Below, piece after piece: positions 1 through 6,105 of a stretch of 7,486 bases of DNA (its first letter is position 1; every line of letters begins with the position of its first letter). Source of the stretch: Nitrososphaerota archaeon (lineage in GTDB: Archaea > Thermoproteota > Nitrososphaeria > Nitrososphaerales > UBA57); the NCBI GenBank assembly GCA_016180375.1, contig JACPBJ010000088.1, positions 1 through 7,486 on the forward strand. The letters are read 5' to 3'. The notes below the pieces were generated by a model. It was not told the origin of the DNA. It did not search any database and saw only the letters and a program-made list of their open reading frames with translations. The position numbers were made by a program, and so were the translations under genes.

Positions 1-477
1 CAAACTAAAAGCATTACACTCGCATTGACCGTGGTTCTGGTAAGCCTCGTAATACTGCCGTTTACAGTCATTCAAAGTCCTAAGGTTGAGGCAGCCATGA
101 TCCCTAAAGCTACGATGCCGTTGTTAGGAAGTTTCGCAATAAGAATCCAAGAAGCAGCACTCGACAGTCATGCCGAAGAGGGCATCATCGCGCCTCGGGC
201 AGTTGTAGCAGTCAAGGTTCAGTTGACTAACTCTGGAATGGAGGAGAAGCGGGACGTTCTATTGAGAGTAGCGCTTCAGGACGCAAACAACCAAGTAGTT
301 TCTGAATCCAGCATGTTAGTGTATCTTCCATACCAGAAGACGAATACCTACACCGTGTCGATCCTTACGAGAGAAAGCGGTGTACTAAGTGTAGTTGCAG
401 AAGTGGTCAGCCAAGGAAAGGCTGTTTCTGCAGAGCCCTCAGGAATCGGGATTTCCTTACTAGATCTAATCATGTAG
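1..477 (+). CDS. Secreted or membrane-anchored beta-rich protein, 5' partial
   Basis: The reading frame is open from the first base, so the start lies outside the window; the TTG at 25 sits inside the hydrophobic stretch and is unlikely to be the start. The visible 158 residues open with a Lys followed by a long hydrophobic run (ITLALTVVLVSLVILPFTVI) and a plausible signal-peptidase site near VEA-A, so I infer export. The mature part is about 120 residues of alternating hydrophobic and polar segments. It includes a VAVKVQLTNSG stretch followed by further strand-like segments, which recalls CARDB or other Ig-like extracellular adhesion modules. No catalytic motif is visible and no cell-wall or archaeosortase signal is seen at the C-terminus, which ends in a short hydrophobic LLDLIM. 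The following gene starts within 13 bases, suggesting co-transcription. I do not recognise a named family; export is fairly sure, function unknown. Confidence 0.6.
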   Translation, partial: QTKSITLALTVVLVSLVILPFTVIQSPKVEAAMIPKATMPLLGSFAIRIQEAALDSHAEEGIIAPRAVVAVKVQLTNSGMEEKRDVLLRVALQDANNQVVSESSMLVYLPYQKTNTYTVSILTRESGVLSVVAEVVSQGKAVSAEPSGIGISLLDLIM

Positions 478-481
478 GTGA
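476..481 (+). promoter_or_regulatory. Ribosome binding site AGGTGA deciding the start at 490
   Basis: AGGTGA matches the archaeal anti-Shine-Dalgarno core and lies 8 bases before the ATG at 490. It overlaps the upstream stop codon TAG (475-477) and the in-frame GTG at 478. This favours ATG 490 over GTG 478 as the start of the downstream gene. Confidence 0.55.
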
Positions 482-489
482 GAGATTCA

Positions 490-723
490 ATGAACAAGCG
501 CACATGGCTAAGAATTTCCGTTGATAATGGCAGACTCGCACAGGCGTCGGTCTCAAGCTATCCTGAGCACCCTTTGGAGCAAGAACCCGACGCTTACAGA
601 GTAAGGATCAGGACAAGGCGTGTAGGAAGTACGCTGGTAGTCACTGAAATGGCCACTGCACAGGTTTTAGCATCGAATTCTGCCAGAGAATCTTTGCTTG
701 GAATGGCGAGAATATATGGCTGA
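490..723 (+). CDS. Small Pcc1-like protein (possible KEOPS subunit)
   Basis: This encodes a 77-residue protein if started at ATG 490, which has AGGTGA at the right distance; the in-frame GTG at 478 would add four residues. The layout resembles the KEOPS/EKC subunit Pcc1, a protein of about 80 residues that dimerises in the complex making the t6A base of tRNA. There is an N-terminal strand, a SYPEH segment (residues 23-27) recalling the 'PE' that follows the first helix of Pcc1, two further strands (YRVRIRTRR, STLVVTEMA), and a C-terminal helix NSARESLLGMARIY (63-76) recalling the Pcc1 'NS.LR' helix. The resemblance is by eye and weak. The alternative is an unrelated small alpha/beta protein. 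The last bases overlap the start of the next gene by eight bases, so the two are probably translated together. Confidence 0.5.
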   Translation: MNKRTWLRISVDNGRLAQASVSSYPEHPLEQEPDAYRVRIRTRRVGSTLVVTEMATAQVLASNSARESLLGMARIYG

Positions 724-1144
724 GGTAGATGTAAGCATTCAGAAGCTAGAGTGCACGAGACTTCCACGCTTAGGTGAAGAGGCTGAAGTCACTTTTGATG
801 TCAACGCATCATTGAAGGAAACTAGCAGAAATCCTGGATCGTTTGTTCTTGACTTCGAAATAGCAATAGACACTCATCCTCCCGTTGCTGGGATGCTACT
901 CATAGGCTCTGCAATGATAACGGGTAAGGACGAAGAGATTCAGAACCTTATCAGCATAGAGGATCAGAACTCTGCTCCACCAATATTCATGATGATTTAT
1001 CAGAAGATCTATTCAGTTTTGTACCTTCTCGCTGGCACAATAGCAATACCCTACCCTTCGCCAGGTCTGATCAGGAAGACACAACTTTTCTCAACAAACG
1101 ACATATCCAAACCACTTCGTCCTCTTGAAATCACAGCAAGGTAA
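716..1144 (+). CDS. Hypothetical protein, possible SecB-like fold
   Basis: This encodes 142 residues from ATG 716, which overlaps the upstream stop by eight bases. An in-frame TTG at 698 would add six residues but lies deep in the previous gene, so I prefer ATG. The N-terminal two thirds alternate strand-like segments (VDVSIQKLECTRL, AEVTFDVNASL, GSFVLDFEIAIDT, VAGMLLIGSAMITG). These are followed by a helix rich in hydrophobic and aromatic residues (88-108) and then IPYPSPGLI (111-119). This order, long strands and then a helix followed by a Pro-rich turn, recalls the SecB export chaperone and its relatives. That assignment is inference. The segment 89-112 could instead be a single membrane-associated helix. 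No catalytic motif is visible. It ends a run of three close genes, with a secreted protein at the head. Confidence 0.55.
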   Translation: MAEVDVSIQKLECTRLPRLGEEAEVTFDVNASLKETSRNPGSFVLDFEIAIDTHPPVAGMLLIGSAMITGKDEEIQNLISIEDQNSAPPIFMMIYQKIYSVLYLLAGTIAIPYPSPGLIRKTQLFSTNDISKPLRPLEITAR

Positions 1145-1180
1145 GCCAGCCTCCATTAATTCAGGGACACGACAAGCACA

Positions 1181-1192
1181 AAGTATTTGTAA
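1181..1192 (+). promoter_or_regulatory. Candidate TATA box for the FKBP gene
   Basis: AAGTATTTGTAA lies in the 75-base gap after the preceding stop. Its centre is about 33 bases before ATG 1220, which would place transcription start near 1212 and give a very short leader. No Shine-Dalgarno sequence precedes the ATG, in keeping with near-leaderless expression. Confidence 0.35.
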
Positions 1193-1219
1193 GCCAGAGA
1201 AAGTTGGCCTGCAAGAATA

Positions 1220-1990
1220 ATGCCATTTGAAAAGGGGTCTCTCATACTAGCAAACTTCACCGCTAGGGTGAAGGAAACTGGAGAAGGTATTGATGCTACG
1301 ATAGAAGATGATGCGAAAAAGCTTGGAATTCATGATGCTACTAGAAAGTATGAACCCCGCTTGGTTGCGGTTGGAGACAGCTGGGTCCTACAAGGAGTCG
1401 ATGAAACTCTTCTAAAGGCAGATGCAGGGCAAAAGATCACCATCGATATTCCTCCCGAGAAGGCGTTTGGAATTCGGGATTCAGCTAAGGTCAGACTATT
1501 ACCAGTTAGAAGATTTGGGGACAAAGCCGAGCAACTTTCAGTAGGAGCCGAAGTTGAGGTAGACGGAAGAGTGGGGATTATCAAGTTAATGGGCTCTGGG
1601 AGGGTTCAGATAGACTTCAATCACCGCTATGCCGGAAAGATCATTCAATATGATATTGAGGTTGTGAAGGCCCTTAATGACGATCAAGAGAAAATCAAAG
1701 CTCTTGTATTGAGGAGGGTGCCAATTGAAGCAGATAAATTGCAGCCTACATTTGAGAACGGAGTAATAACTCTCAAGCTGCCTAGCGAAACATATCTGGT
1801 GGAAGGCATACAAATCATAAAGAGGGCAATTGCCAGTGACTTGTTCAAGTATATCAAGGGCGCCGAGAAGGTTGAAATTGTAGAAGAATATCTTTCGACC
1901 AAGCCCAAGGAAGAACAGAAAGAAGTATCGGCACAAGCCAAGCCTGAAGAGGCAAAGGAAGAGCCCCCAATTGCAAAGGCTTCTGCTTAA
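1220..1990 (+). CDS. FKBP-type peptidyl-prolyl cis-trans isomerase, long SlyD-like form
   Basis: This protein isomerises Xaa-Pro bonds and acts as a folding chaperone, probably in the cytoplasm since no signal peptide is present. It has 256 residues, longer than short archaeal FKBPs (about 150-160) and similar to the long archaeal class with an added C-terminal domain. The FKBP core starts with GSLILANFTARVKETGEGIDAT (split here by strand: 6-16 and 17-27) and includes IDIPPEKAFGIRD (75-87), the SlyD 'PE.AFG' signature. An inserted flap domain follows at about 88-130, and the core resumes at QIDFNHRYAGK (130-140), the conserved 'D.NHPLAGK' return strand. Residues about 150-225 form the extra domain. 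The tail (226-256) is Lys/Glu/Ala/Pro-rich and probably disordered. ATG 1220 fits the family start. The first half of the core is divergent from the usual 'dG.vfdsT', so isomerase activity is likely but not certain. It converges on the G1P dehydrogenase gene with two bases between stops. Confidence 0.88.
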   Translation: MPFEKGSLILANFTARVKETGEGIDATIEDDAKKLGIHDATRKYEPRLVAVGDSWVLQGVDETLLKADAGQKITIDIPPEKAFGIRDSAKVRLLPVRRFGDKAEQLSVGAEVEVDGRVGIIKLMGSGRVQIDFNHRYAGKIIQYDIEVVKALNDDQEKIKALVLRRVPIEADKLQPTFENGVITLKLPSETYLVEGIQIIKRAIASDLFKYIKGAEKVEIVEEYLSTKPKEEQKEVSAQAKPEEAKEEPPIAKASA

Positions 1991-1992
1991 AA

Positions 1993-3030
1993 CTATGCAA
2001 CCTCTGCAGACCTTATCAGCTCTAAAGCATCCTTCTCTGTAAGCTTCACTTTACTCAGTATTGTATAGCGTTCTGGCCTTATTGAGGGGGCCATGACTAT
2101 AGCCTTTGCAAGAGTCGGTGCATCTATGCCCAATTCTCCAGCGGTTGATGGGGAACCTATGCTCTTCAAGGCGATTACGATTTTCTCCCAGTCTAGGCCA
2201 TGTAGCTTAGACATCAGGATAGTTCCTATGCCACATTTTTCACCGTGCAGGCCCTTGTTTGGGGCTATCAAATCCAACGCATGACTTACAAGGTGCTCTG
2301 ATCCGCTACAGGGCCTGCTGCTTCCAGCTATGCCCGCTGCAACTCCTCCGCTTATCAACGCCTCAACTATCTCTCTTACATCATCAGCGGTGCAGTCCTT
2401 CCATCTCGACGCGTTTTCTATGAACATTTCCGCTCCAAGAAGTGCCAGACTTGCGGCATACCTGCCATAATATTCGCCCTTATCGTCTCTAGCCAGCTCC
2501 CAATCTTTGACCGCCGTTATCTTCGCTACCAAATCTCCACAGCCGCTCAAGATCAGACGACGCGGGGCGTCAGCGATCACGTCGACATCCGCAAGTATTC
2601 CAGCTGGAGGTCGAGCAACGAATGAGTAAGGCTTGTCCAAGCCCTTTATGGATGCGAAGGGACTTGACATGCCATCATGAGATGCGCTCGTAGGTACGCT
2701 AACGAACGGAATCCCAGAATAGAAAGCGGCAAGTTTTGAGAGGTCAACAGACTTCCCTCCTCCAAGTCCGATGATGTAGGAAACTATCTCTGAGTTTGCC
2801 TTCTTCGCTATCTGCTCGGCAACTTCTTTGGTGGAGTTTTCAGCAACGAACCACGTAGCCGTGAGACCAGAAGACGAAAGAGATTCCTCCACTTTCCTGC
2901 CCACCTTTTGTTTTACATGGGGGCCGGTTACAATCAAGACCCTGCTGACTGGGCCTAGATCCTTAACAAAAATACCAAGATCTCCTATGACGCCTTGCCC
3001 TACCAGCACCTTTCTGGGAAGCTCCATCAT
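1993..3030 (-). CDS. egsA: sn-Glycerol-1-phosphate dehydrogenase
   Basis: This enzyme reduces dihydroxyacetone phosphate to sn-glycerol-1-phosphate with NAD(P)H (EC 1.1.1.261), the step that sets archaeal lipid stereochemistry; it is cytoplasmic and zinc-dependent. From the ATG at 3030 it has 345 residues, normal for the family. The nucleotide-binding motif GLGGGKSVDLSK is at 88-99. The family signature PTSASHDGMSSP is at 113-124. Metal ligands are expected at Asp166 (SGCGDLVAK), a His in SEHLVSH (246/250) and His262 (GLHGEK). The frame extends to a TTG at 3042, but family members begin just before an 'ELPR' segment, so I chose one of the tandem ATGs (3030; 3027 is equally possible). It stands alone on this strand, tail to tail with the FKBP gene and head to head with aIF6. 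No frameshift or missing key residue is seen. Confidence 0.95.
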   Translation of the reverse strand: MMELPRKVLVGQGVIGDLGIFVKDLGPVSRVLIVTGPHVKQKVGRKVEESLSSSGLTATWFVAENSTKEVAEQIAKKANSEIVSYIIGLGGGKSVDLSKLAAFYSGIPFVSVPTSASHDGMSSPFASIKGLDKPYSFVARPPAGILADVDVIADAPRRLILSGCGDLVAKITAVKDWELARDDKGEYYGRYAASLALLGAEMFIENASRWKDCTADDVREIVEALISGGVAAGIAGSSRPCSGSEHLVSHALDLIAPNKGLHGEKCGIGTILMSKLHGLDWEKIVIALKSIGSPSTAGELGIDAPTLAKAIVMAPSIRPERYTILSKVKLTEKDALELIRSAEVA

Positions 3031-3071
3031 ATGTCCGCGCAAGTTCTTCAGCTACCCACTCTCCAAGGAAG

Positions 3072-3098
3072 GGAAAAATTAAGATAGCTAATCAATTC
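3072..3098. promoter_or_regulatory. AT-rich divergent promoter region between egsA and aIF6
   Basis: This AT-rich tract lies in the 126-base gap between two head-to-head starts. On the minus strand TTAATTTTT (about 3082-3074) could be the TATA box of egsA, with transcription starting near 3052 and a leader of about 20 bases. On the plus strand AAAAATTAAGATA (3074-3086) could serve aIF6 with a leader of about 50 bases that carries the GGTGA site at 3142. Assignments are by spacing only. Confidence 0.3.
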
Positions 3099-3141
3099 AA
3101 GCACGAGCAGATGCGCGCCCACGACAGTGCAACAATTATAC

Positions 3142-3146
3142 GGTGA
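3142..3146 (+). promoter_or_regulatory. Ribosome binding site GGTGA supporting the TTG start at 3157
   Basis: GGTGA matches the archaeal Shine-Dalgarno core and lies 10 bases before TTG 3157. It is inside the longer frame that would start at GTG 3127, so it argues for the shorter protein. Confidence 0.45.
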
Positions 3147-3156
3147 ATATCATCTT

Positions 3157-3822
3157 TTGGGAATAAATCTGCTAGACATCTACAGAAGCTGCAACATAGG
3201 AATATTCGCCAAGGCTAATGACGCATGTGTACTTGTTCCTCTAGGACTTGCGCAGACTAAGATGGAAAAGATTGCAGAATTCCTTGATGTTAAGATAGTT
3301 GGGATTTCTATTGGAGGTTCAAGGCTCGTTGGGCCATTGGTTGCGATGAATAGCAATGGCATTCTTGTATCAAGGCTTGCAGATGATGACGAGATAGCTG
3401 CTCTACGACACGAGACAGGCATATATGTGGAAAGGTTGGAATCGAGGTACACTTCCGTGGGCAATATGATAGCCACAAACGATAAGGGAGCGATAATCTC
3501 AAGAGCATTTTCCAGAGAAACGGCAGGACGGATATCCGAAGTTTTGGCGGTTCCGGTCAGGCAAATCAGCATAGCTTCATACATTCAGGTGGGCTCGATG
3601 ATAACCACGACAAATTCGGGAGCGCTAGTACATCCATCTGGGAGCGAATGGGAATTGAAGGTAATCAGTGAGACTCTGAAGGTTGATGCCGAACCTGGCA
3701 CAGTCAACAATGGCGTTCCATTCGTTTCCTCGGGGATAATAGTAAACAATAAGGCAGCAGTGGTTGGGAGTCTGACAAGGGGCCCCGAGCTGATGATTTT
3801 GGCGAGGGCACTGAAACTATAG
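3157..3822 (+). CDS. eif6: Translation initiation factor aIF6 (eIF6 family)
   Basis: aIF6 binds the large ribosomal subunit and prevents premature joining to the small subunit. I place the start at TTG 3157, giving 221 residues. This puts the conserved NIG at residues 13-15, as in crenarchaeal aIF6, and leaves GGTGA upstream. A GTG at 3127 would add ten residues that the family lacks. The pseudo-fivefold fold of the family shows as repeated glycine-centred strand units: SRLVGPLVAMNSNGILV (55-71), SVGNMIATNDKGAII (100-114), VGSMITTTNSGALVHP (145-160) and SSGIIVNNKAAVVG (191-204), plus the first unit SCNIGIFAKANDACVLVP (11-28). It heads a plus-strand run with prefoldin alpha and ftsY, a partnership common in archaea. 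Genes for L31e, L39e and LX, often neighbours in other archaea, are not present here. Confidence 0.93.
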   Translation: MGINLLDIYRSCNIGIFAKANDACVLVPLGLAQTKMEKIAEFLDVKIVGISIGGSRLVGPLVAMNSNGILVSRLADDDEIAALRHETGIYVERLESRYTSVGNMIATNDKGAIISRAFSRETAGRISEVLAVPVRQISIASYIQVGSMITTTNSGALVHPSGSEWELKVISETLKVDAEPGTVNNGVPFVSSGIIVNNKAAVVGSLTRGPELMILARALKL

Positions 3823-3825
3823 CAA

Positions 3826-3836
3826 TGATTTTAAAG
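3826..3836 (+). promoter_or_regulatory. Weak candidate TATA box before prefoldin alpha
   Basis: TGATTTTAAAG lies about 34 bases before the TTG at 3865, in the 42-base gap after aIF6. Its spacing would give a leader of only a few bases. No Shine-Dalgarno sequence precedes the TTG, so an internal promoter is possible, but read-through from aIF6 is equally likely. Confidence 0.25.
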
Positions 3837-3864
3837 CCAGAAGCAAAATTTCGCCTGAAGAAAT

Positions 3865-4293
3865 TTGGCCGTTGATGAAGAGGAGCAGAGACTCCAGACC
3901 ATGGTTGCTCAGGCAAGGATTCTCGAGGCTTATCTGAATGAAATTACCCAGAGGGAGAACCTTACGGGAAGGGCTATTCTGGAAAGCAGAGCCTCACTTC
4001 AAGCCATTAAAGCCCTCACAAGCTCTCCCGACGAGATTCTGTTCCCAATTGGTGCGGGTATCTTCGTGACTGCTTCTGCCGTGAAGACAGAAAAGATGCT
4101 CGCTGACATCGGTGCCGGTGCAGTGGTAGAAAAGACGCCTGACGATATGGTTGCCACTGTTGAAAGAAGGATCAAGGAGCTCGAGTCAGCACTACAAACA
4201 CTCCAATCCCAGAAGGGTGAACTTTCGAACCAGCTGGCTGCTACAAGGGTGGCGGTTTCGGATATCGTAGACAAAGCAAGAAAGGGCATGTAG
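3865..4293 (+). CDS. pfdA: Prefoldin alpha subunit
   Basis: Prefoldin alpha forms, with four beta subunits, the jellyfish-shaped hexamer (two alpha, four beta) that captures unfolded chains and hands them to the thermosome. The protein has 142 residues, the usual family length. Helix one (about 1-50) and helix two (about 95-140) have heptad-like spacing expected of the coiled-coil arms. Between them lies the beta-hairpin hub with the two signatures ILFPIGAGIFV (58-68) and DIGAGAVVEKT (81-91). I keep the TTG start at 3865 because the charged segment DEEEQRLQ belongs to the first helix of the family; the next in-frame ATG (3901) would cut into that helix. It lies between aIF6 and ftsY, three bases before ftsY. 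The beta subunit gene is not in the window. Confidence 0.92.
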   Translation: MAVDEEEQRLQTMVAQARILEAYLNEITQRENLTGRAILESRASLQAIKALTSSPDEILFPIGAGIFVTASAVKTEKMLADIGAGAVVEKTPDDMVATVERRIKELESALQTLQSQKGELSNQLAATRVAVSDIVDKARKGM

Positions 4294-4296
4294 CTG

Positions 4297-5226
4297 ATGT
4301 TTGAGAAGCTCAGAAGTGCATTTTCATCGGCTGTAAATGCGTTTACAGAGAGGTCTCTCTCGGAGAGCGAGATTAACGATCTTTTGAACAAATTCGAGAT
4401 GGATTTGATAGAGAGCGACGTTGCTTACGAGGTCGTCAAGAACATCTCCGATGATCTCAGAAAAGCACTTGCCAATGAAAAGGTGAAGCGAGCTTCAGAC
4501 ATCTCAGAACTCATAGCAGAGAAGTTCAAACACTCGGTTGAGGATATATTTGTCAGGGCCCCAACTATAGACTTACTTGCGCAGATAACACAGAAGAATT
4601 CAACTGGGCAGCCTTATGTAGTCTTGTTCTTGGGGATAAACGGAACTGGTAAAACAACAAGCATAGCGAAGTTGGCCAACCTTCTTAGAAAGAAAGGGCT
4701 TTCCGTGGTGATCGCAGCTGGGGACACTCACAGAGCGGGCGCAATAGAGCAGCTTTCGGAGCATGCAGACAGGCTTGGAGTCAAAGTTATAGCTCAGAGA
4801 TATGGCTCTGACCCTGCTGCTGTCGCCAGAGACGCTGTCATGAATGCAAAGACGCATCATGTGAATGTTGTAATAGTCGATACAGCGGGAAGGATACAGA
4901 CAAGCAAGAACCTGATGGATGAGATGGCCAAGATTGTCAGAGTCGTCAAGCCAGACCTGAAGATATTCGTGGGCGATGCTCTTGCGGGTAACGATGCAAT
5001 ATCTCAAGCAAAGGAATTTCAGAGTGTCACTGATTTTGATGGTGTCATTCTAACCAAGATAGATGCCGATGCAAGAGGAGGAGCGGCACTTTCAATTACG
5101 AGTGTAACGGGGAGACCGATACTTTACTTGGGAGTCGGGCAAGAGTATGACGATCTTGTTCCCTTCGATCCATCATTTTTCACTTCTAACCTCTTCAACA
5201 AAAAAGCTATCGCATCCTCAAGTTAG
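4297..5226 (+). CDS. ftsY: Signal recognition particle receptor FtsY
   Basis: FtsY is the SRP receptor GTPase: it pairs with SRP54 (Ffh) and delivers ribosome-nascent chain complexes to the Sec translocon at the inner face of the membrane. It has 309 residues, typical of archaeal forms that lack the long acidic A domain of E. coli FtsY. The N domain is a helical bundle at about 1-90. The GTPase motifs follow in order: P-loop GINGTGKTT (113-121), DTHRAGA of the insertion-box side (143-149), DTAGR (195-199), TKID (253-256), GGAA (261-264) and the closing GVGQEYDDL (279-287). The C-terminus has the expected PFDPSFF. All key residues are present. It starts three bases after the prefoldin alpha stop with no clear Shine-Dalgarno site, which suggests coupled translation in one transcript with pfdA and probably argF. 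Confidence 0.96.
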   Translation: MFEKLRSAFSSAVNAFTERSLSESEINDLLNKFEMDLIESDVAYEVVKNISDDLRKALANEKVKRASDISELIAEKFKHSVEDIFVRAPTIDLLAQITQKNSTGQPYVVLFLGINGTGKTTSIAKLANLLRKKGLSVVIAAGDTHRAGAIEQLSEHADRLGVKVIAQRYGSDPAAVARDAVMNAKTHHVNVVIVDTAGRIQTSKNLMDEMAKIVRVVKPDLKIFVGDALAGNDAISQAKEFQSVTDFDGVILTKIDADARGGAALSITSVTGRPILYLGVGQEYDDLVPFDPSFFTSNLFNKKAIASSS

Positions 5227-5245
5227 GTACTCGTGATCACTTAAA

Positions 5246-6052
5246 ATGAAATCCCTTATTCCGAACATTCTCACCCTTGAAGAACTCTCCCCTGCGCAGA
5301 TTAATAGCATACTAGACCTGGCAGACAAATTGAAGAACGAGAGGAAGAAAGGCATCAGACGCAATGACTTGGCGGGAAAAACACTGGTTCTGCTCTTCCA
5401 GAAAGCATCCACGCGAACAAGAGTCAGCTTTGATGTTGCCATGTCCGAACTTGGAGGGCATGCCATATTCCTTAACGCTTCAGACACTCAATTGGGTAGA
5501 GGAGAGACAATAGCAGACACGGCAAGAACTCTCTCAAGATATGCGCATGCCTTGGCAGTGCGCGTGTATGGGCAGGAGGACGTCGAGTCGCTAGCAAAGC
5601 ATGCAACTATTCCCGTGCTGAACGCCCTGTCGAATAGCTATCATCCATGTCAGGCTCTCTCCGATATGCAAACAATAAGGGAGAAAAAAGGAGATCCAAG
5701 GAAACTAAAGATGGCTTGGATCGGAGATGGAGACAACGTATGCAACGCACTTCTGATAGCATCGGCTAAACTCGGTCTGAGTATGACTGTTGCTTGCCCG
5801 AAGCAGTACAAACCTCTCGCTCATGCACTGAAGGTCGCGAAGGAAGCGGTCAAATTCAGCAAAGCGACTATCGAAGTAACTGATGATCCATTTGGAGCAG
5901 TTGATGGAGCGGACATCATAGTAACTGACAGTTTTGTTTCCATGGGTTCGGAGAGTGAAAGGGAGGCTAGACTAGCAACATTCATCCCAAAGTATCAAGT
6001 TACTGCAAAGCTCTTCGCTAAAGCAAAGAAAGATGCAATCTTCATGCACTGA
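5246..6052 (+). CDS. argF: Ornithine carbamoyltransferase, 3'-truncated at the HCLP motif (probable frameshifted gene)
   Basis: The family transfers the carbamoyl group of carbamoyl phosphate to ornithine to make citrulline (EC 2.1.3.3) in arginine synthesis, as a cytoplasmic trimer. The first 268 residues are well conserved: STRTR (55-59) and Arg106 for carbamoyl phosphate, HPCQ (133-136), a nucleotide-fold turn GDGDN (160-164; usually GDGNN), and TDSFVSMG (227-234) for ornithine. The frame then stops at FMH, exactly before the Cys-Leu-Pro of the HCLP motif. Family members are about 300-310 residues. The missing part carries the catalytic Cys and a C-terminal Arg that helps bind carbamoyl phosphate. 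A remnant of the family C-terminus follows in another frame (6052-6105), so the gene appears to have lost about 80 bases. ATG 5246 is the first start after an in-frame stop and lies 19 bases after ftsY. Identity is sure; activity is doubtful. Confidence 0.9.
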   Translation: MKSLIPNILTLEELSPAQINSILDLADKLKNERKKGIRRNDLAGKTLVLLFQKASTRTRVSFDVAMSELGGHAIFLNASDTQLGRGETIADTARTLSRYAHALAVRVYGQEDVESLAKHATIPVLNALSNSYHPCQALSDMQTIREKKGDPRKLKMAWIGDGDNVCNALLIASAKLGLSMTVACPKQYKPLAHALKVAKEAVKFSKATIEVTDDPFGAVDGADIIVTDSFVSMGSESEREARLATFIPKYQVTAKLFAKAKKDAIFMH

Positions 6053-6105
6053 AACTCCATACCCATAAGGCTTTGCTGAGCCTATATCTTAGGAAGCGGC
6101 TTTGA
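6052..6105 (+). pseudogene. Out-of-frame remnant of the carbamoyltransferase C-terminus
   Basis: Read from 6052 in the frame shifted relative to argF, these bases encode KLHTHKALLSLYLRKRL and then TGA. This resembles the family's C-terminal segment 'ENRLHAQKALL.YLL'. It begins two bases after the last sense codon of the truncated gene, where about 25-30 residues would normally separate the HC from the RLH. I infer that the intact gene ended at 6105 and overlapped the 3' end of the converging alkyltransferase gene by 24 bases. The match is short and made by eye. Confidence 0.6.

Noticed and set aside
1330..1941. Long open frames on the minus strand within the FKBP gene
   Set aside because: They are antisense to a well-conserved protein, have serine- and cysteine-rich translations without family features, and have no start signals.
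2093..2284. Plus-strand frames inside egsA
   Set aside because: They are short, antisense to conserved metal-binding motifs of egsA, and show no protein family signal.
3127..3156. GTG 3127 as the aIF6 start
   Set aside because: It adds ten residues not present in family members and would bury the GGTGA ribosome site inside the coding sequence.
3825..3875. Sixteen-codon frame from ATG 3825 between aIF6 and prefoldin alpha
   Set aside because: It overlaps the start of prefoldin alpha, has no ribosome site and matches nothing known; chance frame.
4600..5007. Open frame on the minus strand within ftsY
   Set aside because: It lies antisense to the conserved GTPase domain and its translation is rich in Cys, His and Tyr with no recognisable domain; a shadow frame.
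5233..5240. Perfect palindrome GTGATCAC between ftsY and argF as an operator
   Set aside because: An eight-base palindrome occurs often by chance, only one copy was noticed, and there is no promoter-like sequence beside it.
6050..6052. TGA at the position of the HCLP cysteine read as selenocysteine or another recoded residue
   Set aside because: Continuing in the same frame gives Asn-Ser-Ile-Pro-Ile and then a second TGA within nine codons, with no Leu-Pro or other family sequence. A frameshifted deletion explains the data better.
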